Part shown: positions 44,773 through 54,479 of the stretch, piece after piece | How the letters are laid out: every line of letters starts with the position of its first letter | Numbering within the stretch: the stretch's first letter is position 1 | DNA from: Parelaphostrongylus tenuis | Taxonomy: Eukaryota > Nematoda > Chromadorea > Rhabditida > Metastrongylidae | NCBI GenBank assembly: GCA_019055375.1 | Contig: JAHQIW010005325.1 | Span: 1 to 64,000, forward strand | DNA length: 64,000 nucleotides | Direction: 5' to 3' | Program-made: the position numbers and the translations under genes | Notes under the pieces: model-generated | Told to the model about the DNA's origin: nothing | What the model saw: only the letters and a program-made list of their open reading frames with translations | Database searches by the model: none

Positions 44773-45522
44773 GGCTGAGCAAAAAGTGTTGGGAGATTCT
44801 TGATGGTTCCATTTGTGGACATATCCTGCATTGTTTCTTTATTGATAGCTTTGCATATATCTATCTAGTTCATTAATTCAGCTAAATTCCTGTTAACAGT
44901 ATAATTTGCTTGCGTTGATCCGCTATTATTGGAGAAAACACTTAACATTCTTAAGCCGTTGACAAGATTATTGAGAGTGACGATTCTGGTACGACGACAA
45001 ATTCGACTAGGAGGCTGATGGTTCAAGCGATTCAAGGAAGGCAGTTCTGACCTCGAAGACATGCCTCGTTCTGGCCGGCCGGCTAGCCATCTGTTTTGGA
45101 AGAAAGTGACTTGTAAGTCGCTTGAGATGCTGAGCCTTCATCAATCACTCGTAGTTTGGCTGAAGAGCTTGAGCTATTGCAGCGGACCGTTATCAACAAG
45201 TCATACCAACTTAACTAAGTCCACAGGAAGCCTCGCCAGGATCCGCATGAGCCTTGTCCGATTATGGTTTCTTCGATCAATGCAACACTTTCTATGGTCG
45301 TCGATCTAAATCACTTAATAAAGTTGAAGAAGTATGTCAAGAGTTTTCCGATTCAAAAAAGCCTGAATGGACTTTGGATAGATCCGATATCATGCATAAC
45401 GACTGCAGAAAGTTGTGGAAAATGGTGGTCTATACTTTGAAGAATATTCATTGTCGTTTTTGGGGTTAATTTGCGCATAAAAGCGGAATTTCAAAGATTT
45501 CCCAGAACTTTTTGCTTAACCC
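44773..45522 (+). mobile_element. mariner relic with internal deletion
   Basis: Ends GGCTGAGCAAAAAGTGTTGG and, inverted, GGGTTAAGCAAAAAGTTCTG are flanked by TA (44771-44772 and 45523-45524). The interior has FKRFKEGSSDLEDMPRSGRP near 45020-45080, LAEELELLQRTVINKSYQL, and then jumps to the C-terminal end (GGLYFEEYSLSFLGL-like near 45430-45470). The catalytic region is lost and several frames are needed. About 750 bases compared with about 1.3 kb for full elements. Confidence 0.85.
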
Positions 45523-45524
45523 TA

Positions 45525-46404
45525 GTAGAATGGATTGGGAGGGAGATGAGATACGGAAAGCGCAAAAATGAAGAAGAGATAAAAGGAAACTGCGCCAAAC
45601 TCTGGTATGAAAACGATGCAATACCATGATGGTGAAGAAGTTTACATCGAGTGAGGGGATAAAACAGGCGCGATCAACTTAAGCATCCTCAGATTAGAGA
45701 AAGCATCCCCAAACACACACGAGCCATCTCTGTATTTAAAGCTTACTTTTTGTTCTAGAGTAAACAACCTTAATCACTGCTATATGACGTTTCACTCACA
45801 AAATGAACTTAGAAATAGTGAAGCAAACAAGTTAAACCCTTCCCGCCTCCTTCAAAGCTCTCGGGTGCGAAGCACACTGGAAGACTAACAACTGGAAAAA
45901 AGCGTCAGTTCAACAACCTGATTTAAATCCCAAGACCGACTATCGATTTATCCCTGCATTGTTGGAAGAGATCAGTAGTTTTTTCTGCCGAGAAGCTCCG
46001 AGGTGTTAATAATATTTTTGAACATTAGTGATGCAATACAACGATACAACGTAGTAGTGCAGCATATATAATACAATTATCGTGCAGTGGCTTAGGTTTC
46101 AACTTGTCTCGCCTTCTTCAGAGCCTGGAGAGGTCAAATTGATCCTAAAATCATTCATTCAAAACATCCATAAACTCAGCAGAAGACGTAAGAAACGATT
46201 TTTTGATGGCATAGTAAAAAACTTTATCCAAAAACTCTCACCGCTTAGATGTTTCTGGTCTCTCAAATGCAATCCAAAATTTGTTACTTACGTTTTCTGC
46301 TGAGGCTATGGAGGCTTCTGACTGAATGATTTACAAATCATTTTGACCTTCCCAAGCTCTGTAGAAGGCGGGCCTTGTCGAAATGTAAGTCACCACGATT
46401 CTTG
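45525..46404. other. Intergenic, nothing recognised
   Basis: AT-rich sequence without recognised repeats or coding motifs; the frame 46082-46303 has no family features. Confidence 0.4.
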
Positions 46405-46470
46405 TATTATGGATCCTTTCATTATTATTTGAGCCAACTTGTCATGTGATCTGGTAAGGGCTCTTGTACA

Positions 46471-46513
46471 GCCCGATATGCGTGTTTCGTCCTTACAGAC
46501 TCGTCAGTCAGGC
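46471..46513 (-). ncRNA. Hammerhead ribozyme motif, one stem III change
   Basis: The minus strand reads GCCTGA, CTGACGA, stem II GTC/GAC with loop TGTAAG, GAAAC, loop, A-T-A, TCGGGC. Stem I pairs at all six positions; compared with the 30163 copy, the C-G and G-U positions have become U-G and A-U. The G that closes stem III is A here, leaving a single closing pair. Confidence 0.65.
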
Positions 46514-46785
46514 AGAACCTGTCGTCTTTCGATATTTTCATAAGTTGGCTCAAATAATAATGAAAGGATCTATTGGAAATTGAGCGTGGTCTTATAAAAG
46601 CACTCGAAATAAAGGTATATTATGATAGAAATACCAGCCAAAGAGCAATCGAGTGCGCAACACTCTGTGTTAAGTGAAAATTTCACTTGACATAGAGTGT
46701 AAAACGTTCGTCTTCTACAACTCACTGTAAGGGAGCAGAGCTCCCGAGAGAACTGACTATAAAATATGGAAAGACGACGGGTTCT

Positions 46786-46828
46786 GCCAGACTGACGAGT
46801 CTGTAAGGTCGAAACACGTATATCGAGC
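46786..46828 (+). ncRNA. Hammerhead ribozyme motif, degenerate
   Basis: Core CTGACGA (46792-46798) and GAAAC are present. Stem II has a central mismatch, stem III carries the same G-to-A change as its partner, and stem I pairs at four of six positions (GCCAGA/TCGAGC). Confidence 0.55.
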
Positions 46829-47284
46829 TGTACAAGAGCCCTTACCAGACTGTTTTGATGTACTGCATCACTAATAATATTCAATAAATACTATTATTAG
46901 CACCTCGGAACTGCTAGACAATAAAATTAGACTATCGACCTGGTATACCTCATTTGACCTAACAGGAACTTCATACTAGAAACTACACAAAGAACTGGAT
47001 GAGACCTAAACAAGGCGTGTATGAAATAGAACAGACATTAGAGTGTAATAGGTGGAACTGGATCGAAGGGCAACAAAAGGACCTCCCGACACTTGCCACT
47101 ATTAAGAGAGACAAGTCGAGAGATGAATCGGTTCACTTTACCAGCGAAAAACACTGAAGTTATTTGATGAGGGGTGGGGATATGAACCACTTGCGGAGCA
47201 CATGACATTCCAAGTACTAACGACCTCTCGAACACTTGTCCTTAGGCCGGAGTCGATCGATGAATGCGAGGGAGTGCTAACAAA

Positions 47285-47400
47285 GCGGTGCCCTCGATGG
47301 TGCAGTAGTAGGAACGCGCATCTCGGTACAGTGGAATGTGTGTTCAACTCCGTTCCGAGATCGAGTGTTTTGCATATCACTCAGCATCCTTGGGTATATA
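47285..47400 (+). repeat. S2 tRNA-like repeat
   Basis: A-box region GGTGCAGTAGTAGGAACGCG, B-box-like GTGTTCAACTCCG, S2 flank GTGTTTTGCATATCACTC. An S1 tail fragment (GAATGCATGGTGCATCACTC) follows at about 47453-47515. Confidence 0.6.
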
Positions 47401-47813
47401 AATATGACATCACAACACGAGAGTGTGCGGTGAAAGAATAAATCTTGGAGGTTGAATGCATGGTGCATCACTCAGGGATCGATCAACGCCAAACGCTTTA
47501 TCCATTACGCTTTTTCCTCTGAACCGATTCATTTCTTTCCCATTGATCACCGCATCACCGATCGAGCGTGTGCAAAACGTGCGTAGGCTCAAATGACAGA
47601 ACTGCTGAGAAGACATATCCTCCTGTTCGGAACCATCTGGACATCGCAACCAAAGTAGTTGAAGAAGTCGTCCTCACTGTCTATGCTGATGCAGTGATTA
47701 TCCCGTATCTACCATTCGTTCCATCAAATTTACTCAAGACCACGCTCAGGTTTCAACATGCCTGATAATTATTTTTGAGCCATGCATGTGGTCTGTTATA
47801 GGCACTTCCACAT

Positions 47814-47857
47814 TGCAAAACACGTGTTTCGGCCTTGCAGCCTCATGAATTGCACAG
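47814..47857 (-). ncRNA. Hammerhead ribozyme motif, damaged core
   Basis: Stem II is perfect (GGC/GCC, loop TGCAAG), GAAAC, ACGT loop and GUU triplet are present. Stem I pairs at five of six positions. The core reads TTCATGA instead of CTGATGA, so it is not expected to cleave. Confidence 0.55.
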
Positions 47858-48114
47858 TGCCCTTTGTCTGAGCCAATCACTCTTAGGAGGAACCCAAACT
47901 CCTCACACAGAGGAGACACATACGTACTATTTACACGTGCCATCAAGTGAAAGAAATCACTAAATGAGCAGTGTTGTATAGTCGACTGCTTTTGGCTAGT
48001 ATTTACGAAATATCATACCATTGGTTTCCAGTGTCTTCTTAAGACCACGGTCAATTTTCCATATGCCTGACAATTACTTTTGAGCATGCAGTGGTCTAGT
48101 ATAGGCACTTCACA

Positions 48115-48156
48115 GTGCAATACACGGTTTCGGCCTGGCAGCCTCTTCAGGCGTAC
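48115..48156 (-). ncRNA. Hammerhead ribozyme, core intact (N7 = A)
   Basis: The minus strand reads CTGAAGA, stem II GGC/GCC with further pairing inside, GAAAC, three-base loop CGT, GUA. Stem I GTACGC/TTGCAC pairs at four of six positions, so it may be weak. Position 7 is free in the family consensus, so A is allowed. Confidence 0.65.
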
Positions 48157-48339
48157 GCTGCCTATTCGTCTGAGTCATCGTTTTTAGGAAGAAGACCCTC
48201 TCGAGGAGACGCAGACCTACTATTTACACAAGTCGTCATGTGATTGAAATCATCGAGCGGGCATGTTCTGCGCTCGACTGCACTTGGCTGGTGATTGTGG
48301 GTTCTGCTCCAAAAGAGATTGGCTCAGACGAAAATCACC

Positions 48340-48382
48340 GTACAACTGACGAGTCTACAAAGCCGAAACACTAGTATAGTGC
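48340..48382 (+). ncRNA. Hammerhead ribozyme, core intact, imperfect stem II
   Basis: GTACAA, CTGACGA (48346-48352), stem II with one mismatch, GAAA (48365-48368), AC/GT with loop ACTA, GUA, TAGTGC. Stem I pairs at five of six positions. Confidence 0.65.
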
Positions 48383-48789
48383 TGCTGGATAGGTGCCCAT
48401 AACAGACCACATGCATGGCTCAAAAATAGTTATTAGGCATATCCCATCTCTCACCATTCATCTAGGTCTCCGATGACGAAATTCCGTAGGTGATGCGCAT
48501 GTTGCTCTCATCATCCGCAGCTTCACACGGTGTGATGCTATCACTTCTATAGAAAGTTCTTCTTCCTTTTGAGAGAGATTGGCAAACGAACAGATACGTT
48601 GATGGATTTCATTGGGTCATGGAGTTCCATGCTGCCCTTTTTCAGTCCATATTCAGCCACGCACTCATTATTTACGTGCCAATTGTAGTAGCAGAATGAA
48701 TCAGTCATATTTCCCAGCGATATTATCGACAATCATAGATCCTCAGAATCATAGTAGATTCAAATTGAAGCAAGGTACTTGTCCATTAT

Positions 48790-50330
48790 GAGGCGACAAA
48801 TGATAAACCGATCTCATCCGCTGTACAAGGAACTTTCACAGGAGTGTTAGTAATCATTGGAAAGCTTAGATTTCTGGCTACAGCCCCACGTCGACGGTTT
48901 TCGAAAAGACTCACTTATAACGCTGTGAGATCCAAAAAAGAGATTAGGTCTGATACCCGACGCTTACCTTCATTTTTATCACGTTTATATTTCGCTGAAA
49001 GGACGAAAAGCATATCAATGTGCAGGGAAACTTTCGTAATATTTGAATCAATCGTTTAGTCTGGAGTTTCCTTTCAAAGCGGAAAAAATTCCCGATTGAA
49101 TAACAAGTTGCATCCCACATATCCAACGATCAGGGCATTGATCAGTTGGCCCCGAGCACATGGACTAGTCGGTAAACAATGTCGTCGAGAATGTGAAACT
49201 CGATCTTGTTTTTCCTGCTAAAGACATTTCCAGAAAATAAGCACAGCTTTGCAATTACTGAAACTTCCGCTAGGAACGATTACTAATAGTTCAATGAAAG
49301 AGCTCTGTTCTAATCTCGAAGTGTAAAGCACAAATCAGTACTGTTCTATCATGGCGGCGGCGCCACTTGAGGCCTTCGATAAAAGCGTATTCTTTGCTGT
49401 TATCTGACAAATGTATGATTGTCTGATAGCTTAAATCAAGTGGATTTTAAAGGTATATTTCATTACTCATATCACCTGTTTTTAACGCCGTACCAATCAA
49501 GATGAGATTTTGTTTCACATTTGAAGATTTCTCGCCTAACAAAAGTTTTTTTTTATAACAAAATTTTAACCATTAGATAGAACAAATCTTCCTGATTGAG
49601 AAAATGTGTATGCCCTCTAGCATCCAGTTGTGCACACACCTTATCGACTAGCAGTGCTCACTGAGTGTGAAAGCCAACATTCTTTCGGTCATTACAAAGC
49701 TCTCAGAAGTCCTTTCCGAAAGCCAGATTTACCATTATAATCGGAAAGATTTACTCTATCTAACGATCAGAAGTTCCTTACAACAAAACTTTTAACCAGT
49801 GAGAAATCTTCGAATGAAAAACAAGATCTTATTTTGACTGGTACGACGCTAAAAATAAGCTATTTGAGAAAGTAAACATGCCACTGAAATTCACTTGATT
49901 TGAGCTATCGACAAACTACGGAATCGTTTTGCAAAAACAAAAAATACGTTTCCACTGAAGGCCTCAAGTGGCTCCGCCATCATAGAACGGTACCCACAAA
50001 TCTTTTTTTTTTCTCCTACAGTGTTATCAAAAGAGCTTTTCCAAAAAGCAAATACATTTTTGAGTTCTCCGAAACTTGCGCTATCAAATGAATACTAGCA
50101 TCTTGAAGAAAGAGTTCTGTTCCAGCAATTATAGCGAGATTCAAGAAACAGGTGAGTGTGTGAAACATAATTTATTTGGATTTACAGCGTTAAAAAGTGT
50201 TTGAGAACCGGTCACGTGGGGGTCTAGCCAAAAATTTGAGCTTCCGAATCATTACAAACAATCCTATGAAAAGCTCCTGGTCAGCAAATGAGATAGGATT
50301 GTCATTTGTCGCCTTATAATGGACAAATAC
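48790..50330. repeat. M5 large palindromic element
   Basis: The outer arms 48800-48930 (plus) and 50190-50320 (minus) are inverted. The inner arms at about 49340-49560 and 49780-49995 are also inverted (TTCTATCATGGCGGCGGCGC versus GGCTCCGCCATCATAGAACG, and GGCCTTC/GAAGGCC). The unit of 1.5 kb is therefore a nested palindrome around about 49680. No transposase found. Confidence 0.7.
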
Positions 50331-50344
50331 CTGAAACTGTTTTG

Positions 50345-50640
50345 AGAGTCAGACTCTGCGGCTTTTTTCGCATATTTTCAGGCACTTGATTTGATTCGTC
50401 TCGAAGTGATTTCTTTCGACTGTGCGCATTTCAGTACTTCTAGCATTCAATTCGCTATTCTTCTTCTTGAACGTCGCAGAGTACTGGTTGAGCACGTCTC
50501 CTTGCAGTCTCGAGGATAGCCTGCCTGGTTGTGGCGTTTCATAGACGTTCATTGTTAACTGCCGAAGAGGTTGGGGAAAGGGGGATCAACCCCACGCGGC
50601 GACGAGCATCACAACCACTCGGCGACGGTTCCCCTTCTCT
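50345..50640 (-). repeat. Direct repeat copy A, protein-like on minus strand
   Basis: Shares about 250 bases with 51313-51560. Both give a similar minus-strand peptide: TPQPGRLSSRLQGDVLNQYS here and TPQPGHFSRLQRNVLNLYST there, followed by basic residues and a TVER motif. Ends in a tRNA-like segment (AACCACTCGGCGACGG). The function is unknown; it may belong to the RTE-like block between the copies. Confidence 0.5.
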
Positions 50641-50884
50641 CCTACTTACAAGTGAGAAAACCTGTCCATAGGAGGCTGTGGCTGAACCACTTTCCAAACG
50701 TTAGTGCAACAGTGACATATGTCAGGTAAAACTTTTGAACTATGCCCTCTTTATTGATTGATTTTATGCCCAATATTGAGCGACGAGGAACCGGTTGTGC
50801 AATAGCACAACGTGATTGTGGTAAAGTCGGGCAGCTCACGTTGATGGTTCCGTTCCAATACATGCGTTGCACTATGAAATATTA

Positions 50885-51060
50885 GACGTCTTCGATCTCC
50901 GCTCTGAAGTCACCAATGACGGCTTCATTAGAGGTACGGTCTCCTTTATAGAACCTTTCCAAGGCCACAGAACGTTTCGACTTCGCCTTCGTCGTGGCTT
51001 CACAATGGTGCGTAGACTATGAGGATTCCCAACGAGGGTATAGCTGCACATCACGTGAGC
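50885..51060 (-). pseudogene. RTE-type endonuclease fragment
   Basis: The minus strand reads, with stops, LGILIVYAP then SHDEGEVETFCGLGKVL and SRHWxLQSG. This follows the RTE endonuclease pattern VVYAPTSSYDEEEVEAFY...IGDFNAK. Frames are broken throughout. Confidence 0.55.
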
Positions 51061-51312
51061 TACAAATGTATGATTCGGGAGGTTATTCGTCCGGAATAGT
51101 CCATGTTTCGACCAAAGCAGTGCTGAAGAACATATGAACGCCACCGACCAATAAAAGTGCCAGCGATGTCGTACGTGGATTGTCAATACAAGTCTCCACG
51201 CCTGACGGTTTCCGCTTCGAGTTTTCAGAAGCATTTCCAAGATCAAGACCAGTTGAAGCCGAAGTCATCCCTGAATACTAAGAATAAGTCAGAAGTGCAA
51301 GTGTTAAATAGG

Positions 51313-51560
51313 TTTATTTCATTTAACCCATTTCACACGATCCCTTTCCACTGTATGAACCCTAGCACTTCTATCATTCAGTTCGTTTTTCGTCTTCTTC
51401 TCGCACGTCGTAGAATACAGATTAAGCACGTTTCGCTGCAGTCTCGAAAAATGGCCTGGCTGTGGCGTTGGGGTTCGTTGTTGACTGCCGGAGAGTGTTG
51501 AGGGGTGGGGATCAGCCCCGTGCCGACGAGTATCACAACAACCTGGCCACGATCCCTGTT
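51313..51560 (-). repeat. Direct repeat copy B, protein-like on minus strand
   Basis: Partner of 50345-50640, 970 bases apart, with several amino-acid-conserving differences in the shared minus-strand frame. It too ends in a tRNA-like segment. Confidence 0.5.
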
Positions 51561-51744
51561 TTAGATCAAACAAGCTCGGTAGGGATCCATAGAAGTGGCA
51601 TTGGAACAACTGTGTTGTTACCGAGACCGTTGAAGAAGGCACTAGTACCTTTGCTGCAAAGTGCATTATTCGAGTTGAAAAGATTCTGATACCTGTGTGC
51701 CTCGAGAGTTGTAATGAAATGCTCCTCAGTTGAAAGTCACGTGG

Positions 51745-52000
51745 TGATCAATCCCGAGAGATACGCCATGCATTCGTCTTCGACTAGCATCGTTAGAAGT
51801 AACTGAATGCATATCTGTCCTTTACTATGAGTCGCGCTGGCCTTCCGATCCATGAGATTCGTGCCACTACCCTCTCAGACAGTTCCAGTAACAATTCGTC
51901 GATCCCGCTACGACATGATTAGGGGCTTTTGGCGCAGGATCAAACCATCGACCACGTGGTATCGCGGAGCCCTTAAACCAGTCTACCACACCGCTCTTAA
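51745..52000 (-). repeat. S1 SINE-like repeat
   Basis: Reversed tail (GATCAATCCCGAGAGATACG), body (CTCTCAGACAGTTCC) and head (AGGATCAAACCATCGACCAC). Diverged. Confidence 0.6.
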
Positions 52001-52084
52001 GACCGAACCCCCAGATAAATAATGAGATAATGAAAGAACAAGCAGTAGAAATACCTCTCATTGACTGTTTTAAACGTCATTTCA

Positions 52085-52440
52085 AACATTCAGTACAGTC
52101 TGTGAGAATGTTTAGAAGCCTTCTAGAGGTTGGTACGTCAGAGGAGCCACACGTACATTTCGGAGGTGTCGCCCATTTCATCAGTGGGCCACGGCCCTAC
52201 ACTAAGTCCTGCTTTATAGAAGGATGGGAGCGTTATGAAGTCGCATTATCGACTGAGAATTGGTGATAGCACATATCACGTGCTATTCCATAATAACGTC
52301 TCCCCATCGCTGCTATAAAGCAGGGTTAAGTGTGGGGCCGTGGGCCACTAATGAAGCGGACGACACCTAGGAAACTTACGTATGGTTCTGACGTACCAAC
52401 CTCGAAAGGCTCTGAATATTCTCATAGACTATATTGAATA
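52085..52440. repeat. M1-like palindromic element, degenerate hammerheads
   Basis: Inverted arms 52095-52240 and 52275-52430 (GAGGTTGGTACGTCAGAG versus CTGACGTACCAACCTCGAAA). The minus-strand motif (52152-52190) keeps CTGATGA and GAAA but has GUG at the cleavage site. The plus-strand motif (52342-52388) has CTAATGA but keeps six stem I pairs. Probably inactive M1 relatives. Confidence 0.65.
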
Positions 52441-52734
52441 AGTAGCCGTGTCAATGCGCGCATAGGCTTAGTGCCTTAATGACAGTGAAAGCTTCCTATT
52501 CAGCAATAAAGAAGGACAATTTCAACAGACGGCGAGAGGGGAAGTAATGATAAGTAAAAACAAGGAAATCTAAGGCACTCTCGCAAGGATTTCAAGCAGC
52601 TTAGATAGCCATGAAAACTTGAGCAAACTTCTTGCTTTGTGGCGATTTAACTTCATTGGCAACAATTGCTTATGCTTTTTTTAGCAGTCATAAGACATAA
52701 CAACTACATATCCAATAAAATAAGGAGATATGCA

Positions 52735-52850
52735 CAACTTTGAATCTCGGACGGAAATCGAACCCGCATTTCCCCTTTCCGGGGGCGCGTGCTAACCTAC
52801 TGCACTATCGAGGCTCCATGTTCTGTTATCACTCTTTCTGCGATTGACTA
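52735..52850 (-). repeat. S2 tRNA-like repeat
   Basis: The minus strand has CAGTAGGTTAGCACGCGC and GGGTTCGATTTCCG, flanked by AAGTTGTGCATATC. Good B-box. Confidence 0.6.
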
Positions 52851-52880
52851 CACATACTTACATTTTTATATGCGTAGCAC

Positions 52881-52908
52881 GGAGAGAGGGAGAGAGAGAG
52901 AGAGAGGG
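52881..52908 (+). repeat. GA-rich microsatellite
   Basis: Nearly pure GA repeat. Confidence 0.85.
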
Positions 52909-53014
52909 AATCAGCAGCGTAACTTAGTCCAAGGCCCATACGTGTTTACTAGGCCAAAGCGTTGACGGCTGGTTAATGAGAGATCGCTAGCTTGTATCAC
53001 AGAAAGAATGGTAG

Positions 53015-53115
53015 CGGAATAGGAACGTCGGTAGCGCAACTGGTTAGAATGCACAAATGGAAGAGTGTAATGCGGGTTCGATTCTCGTCTAAGGTAAAGT
53101 TTTGCATACCACTCT
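53015..53115 (+). repeat. S2 tRNA-like repeat
   Basis: A-box region TAGCGCAACTGGTTAGAATG, B-box GGGTTCGATTCTCG, flank GTTTTGCATACCACTC. The anticodon arm is not well paired. Confidence 0.6.
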
Positions 53116-53214
53116 ACATTATTGGATGCAAATTTCATTACTGTTATAGTGGAGGGAGAACTACACCAACACCTAGACACTGCATCCAACGCCATAAAAA
53201 TCCATAAAATTCAA

Positions 53215-54050
53215 TTTCAAGGTCTTTGTGATAATTACAGGACAGATGAAAAACCGACCTCATTCACTGGAAAGGAACTTTTCATAAGAGTATTAGTAAC
53301 CATCAGAAAGCTTAGATTTCTGGCTACAACCTCACGTCTCGTTTTTCGAAAAGACCCTTCTACATCGCTAAAAAAATCTACATAAGCTATGTCTCAAACG
53401 CGCATATTTCTGGCCCGACAGAGCTCTTTCCTTGGACCAGTAGTAGTCATTCGATAGCGTAATCGTTGCTGATTCCAATGCTGTGCTTACATCCTGGACA
53501 GGCACCTTCTCTGTAACGCAACAGGTAAAATAAGCTGAATTTCCATCTGCGGTCAAAGGGCGTTTTGGCCAATTCACGTGCGGAGTGCGTGACGCGGCCA
53601 CGTGAATTGCTAGCGCGATACTTCTCTACGCGTTCATATGCCCGAAAGATTGATGATCATTGCGTTATCGAACGTGGTCGCCTCAATCACAAGCACGTGA
53701 ACTGGCCATAGACTCTCTTGATCGTGGATGGAAGTTCAACTTATTTAACTTGTAACGTTGTAGAGAAACGGCCTTTTCAGGATATAACCATAGCGTTGGA
53801 ATCAGCAACGATTACGCTATCGAATGATTACTATCAGTCCAAAGAAAGAGCTCTATCCGGCGACTAATATGCGCGTCTGCGCATAGTTTTGTGTGGATTT
53901 TACAACGTTATAAAAGGGTCTTTTCGAAACCGACGACGTAGGGCTCTAGCTAGAAATCTAAGCTTTCAAATGGTTACTAACACTCTTATGAAAACCTCTT
54001 CTCCAGCGAATGAGGTCGAATTTTTCATTTGCCCTCTTATAATCAGAAGA
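53215..54050. repeat. M5 element with inverted ends
   Basis: The arms 53225-53390 (plus) and 53880-54045 (minus) are inverted copies; an inner inverted pair flanks about 53560. About 830 bases, no coding. Confidence 0.65.
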
Positions 54051-54084
54051 AATCCGACCGACTTCTCTTCAATTTCGTTAGAAG

Positions 54085-54385
54085 GATAAAGGATAAAACT
54101 CTCGGGAGTTGATCAATTCCTGAGGGATGCGCCATGCATTCGTCTTCAAATTTTGATTTCGTTTGAGGTGATTGAATGCACATCTGGCCTTTACAGTGAC
54201 TCGCGGTGACCTCCAGCTGATCCGAGTCAGTGCTGCTTATCCTCCCAGACAAGTCTGAGACCTGTCTGGTACCAATTTACCGACCCCGGAGGGATAGATG
54301 GCTTGGTGAGCCATGAGCGCGAGATCGAACCGGTGACCTCGTGTGCGACGCAGGGCACCTCTAATCACTGCGCACTGCGCTCTTA
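54085..54385 (-). repeat. S1 SINE-like repeat, near full length
   Basis: Very close to the 39820 copy over its whole length; tail and head are both present. Recent activity of the family is suggested by this similarity. Confidence 0.8.
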
Positions 54386-54479
54386 TCAATTTCGGCATTA
54401 CCAATCAATGACAGATCTTTCCAGTGATTTGGTCGATCATGATTCTGATTAGAAGATTCATTCCCTAACACTTCGACGT

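Larger units (their letters stand above)
46405..46860. repeat. M2 palindromic element, second copy
   Basis: The left arm GGATCCTTTCATTATTATTT to the hammerhead and the right arm ending at TTACCAGACTG are inverted; the interior matches the copy at 29837-30290. An extra internal arm (CAAATAATAATGAAAGGATC, 46548-46567) follows the left ribozyme. Both arms have a recognisable hammerhead with one or more defects. Confidence 0.8.
47750..48445. repeat. M3 element, three hammerhead-bearing arms
   Basis: Minus-oriented arms at 47752-47880 and 48050-48180 and a plus-oriented arm at 48340-48445. All share TTTTGAGC, CATGTGGTCTGTTATAGGCA or its reverse, and a hammerhead. It looks like one copy inserted beside or partly duplicated from another. 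No coding. Confidence 0.75.
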
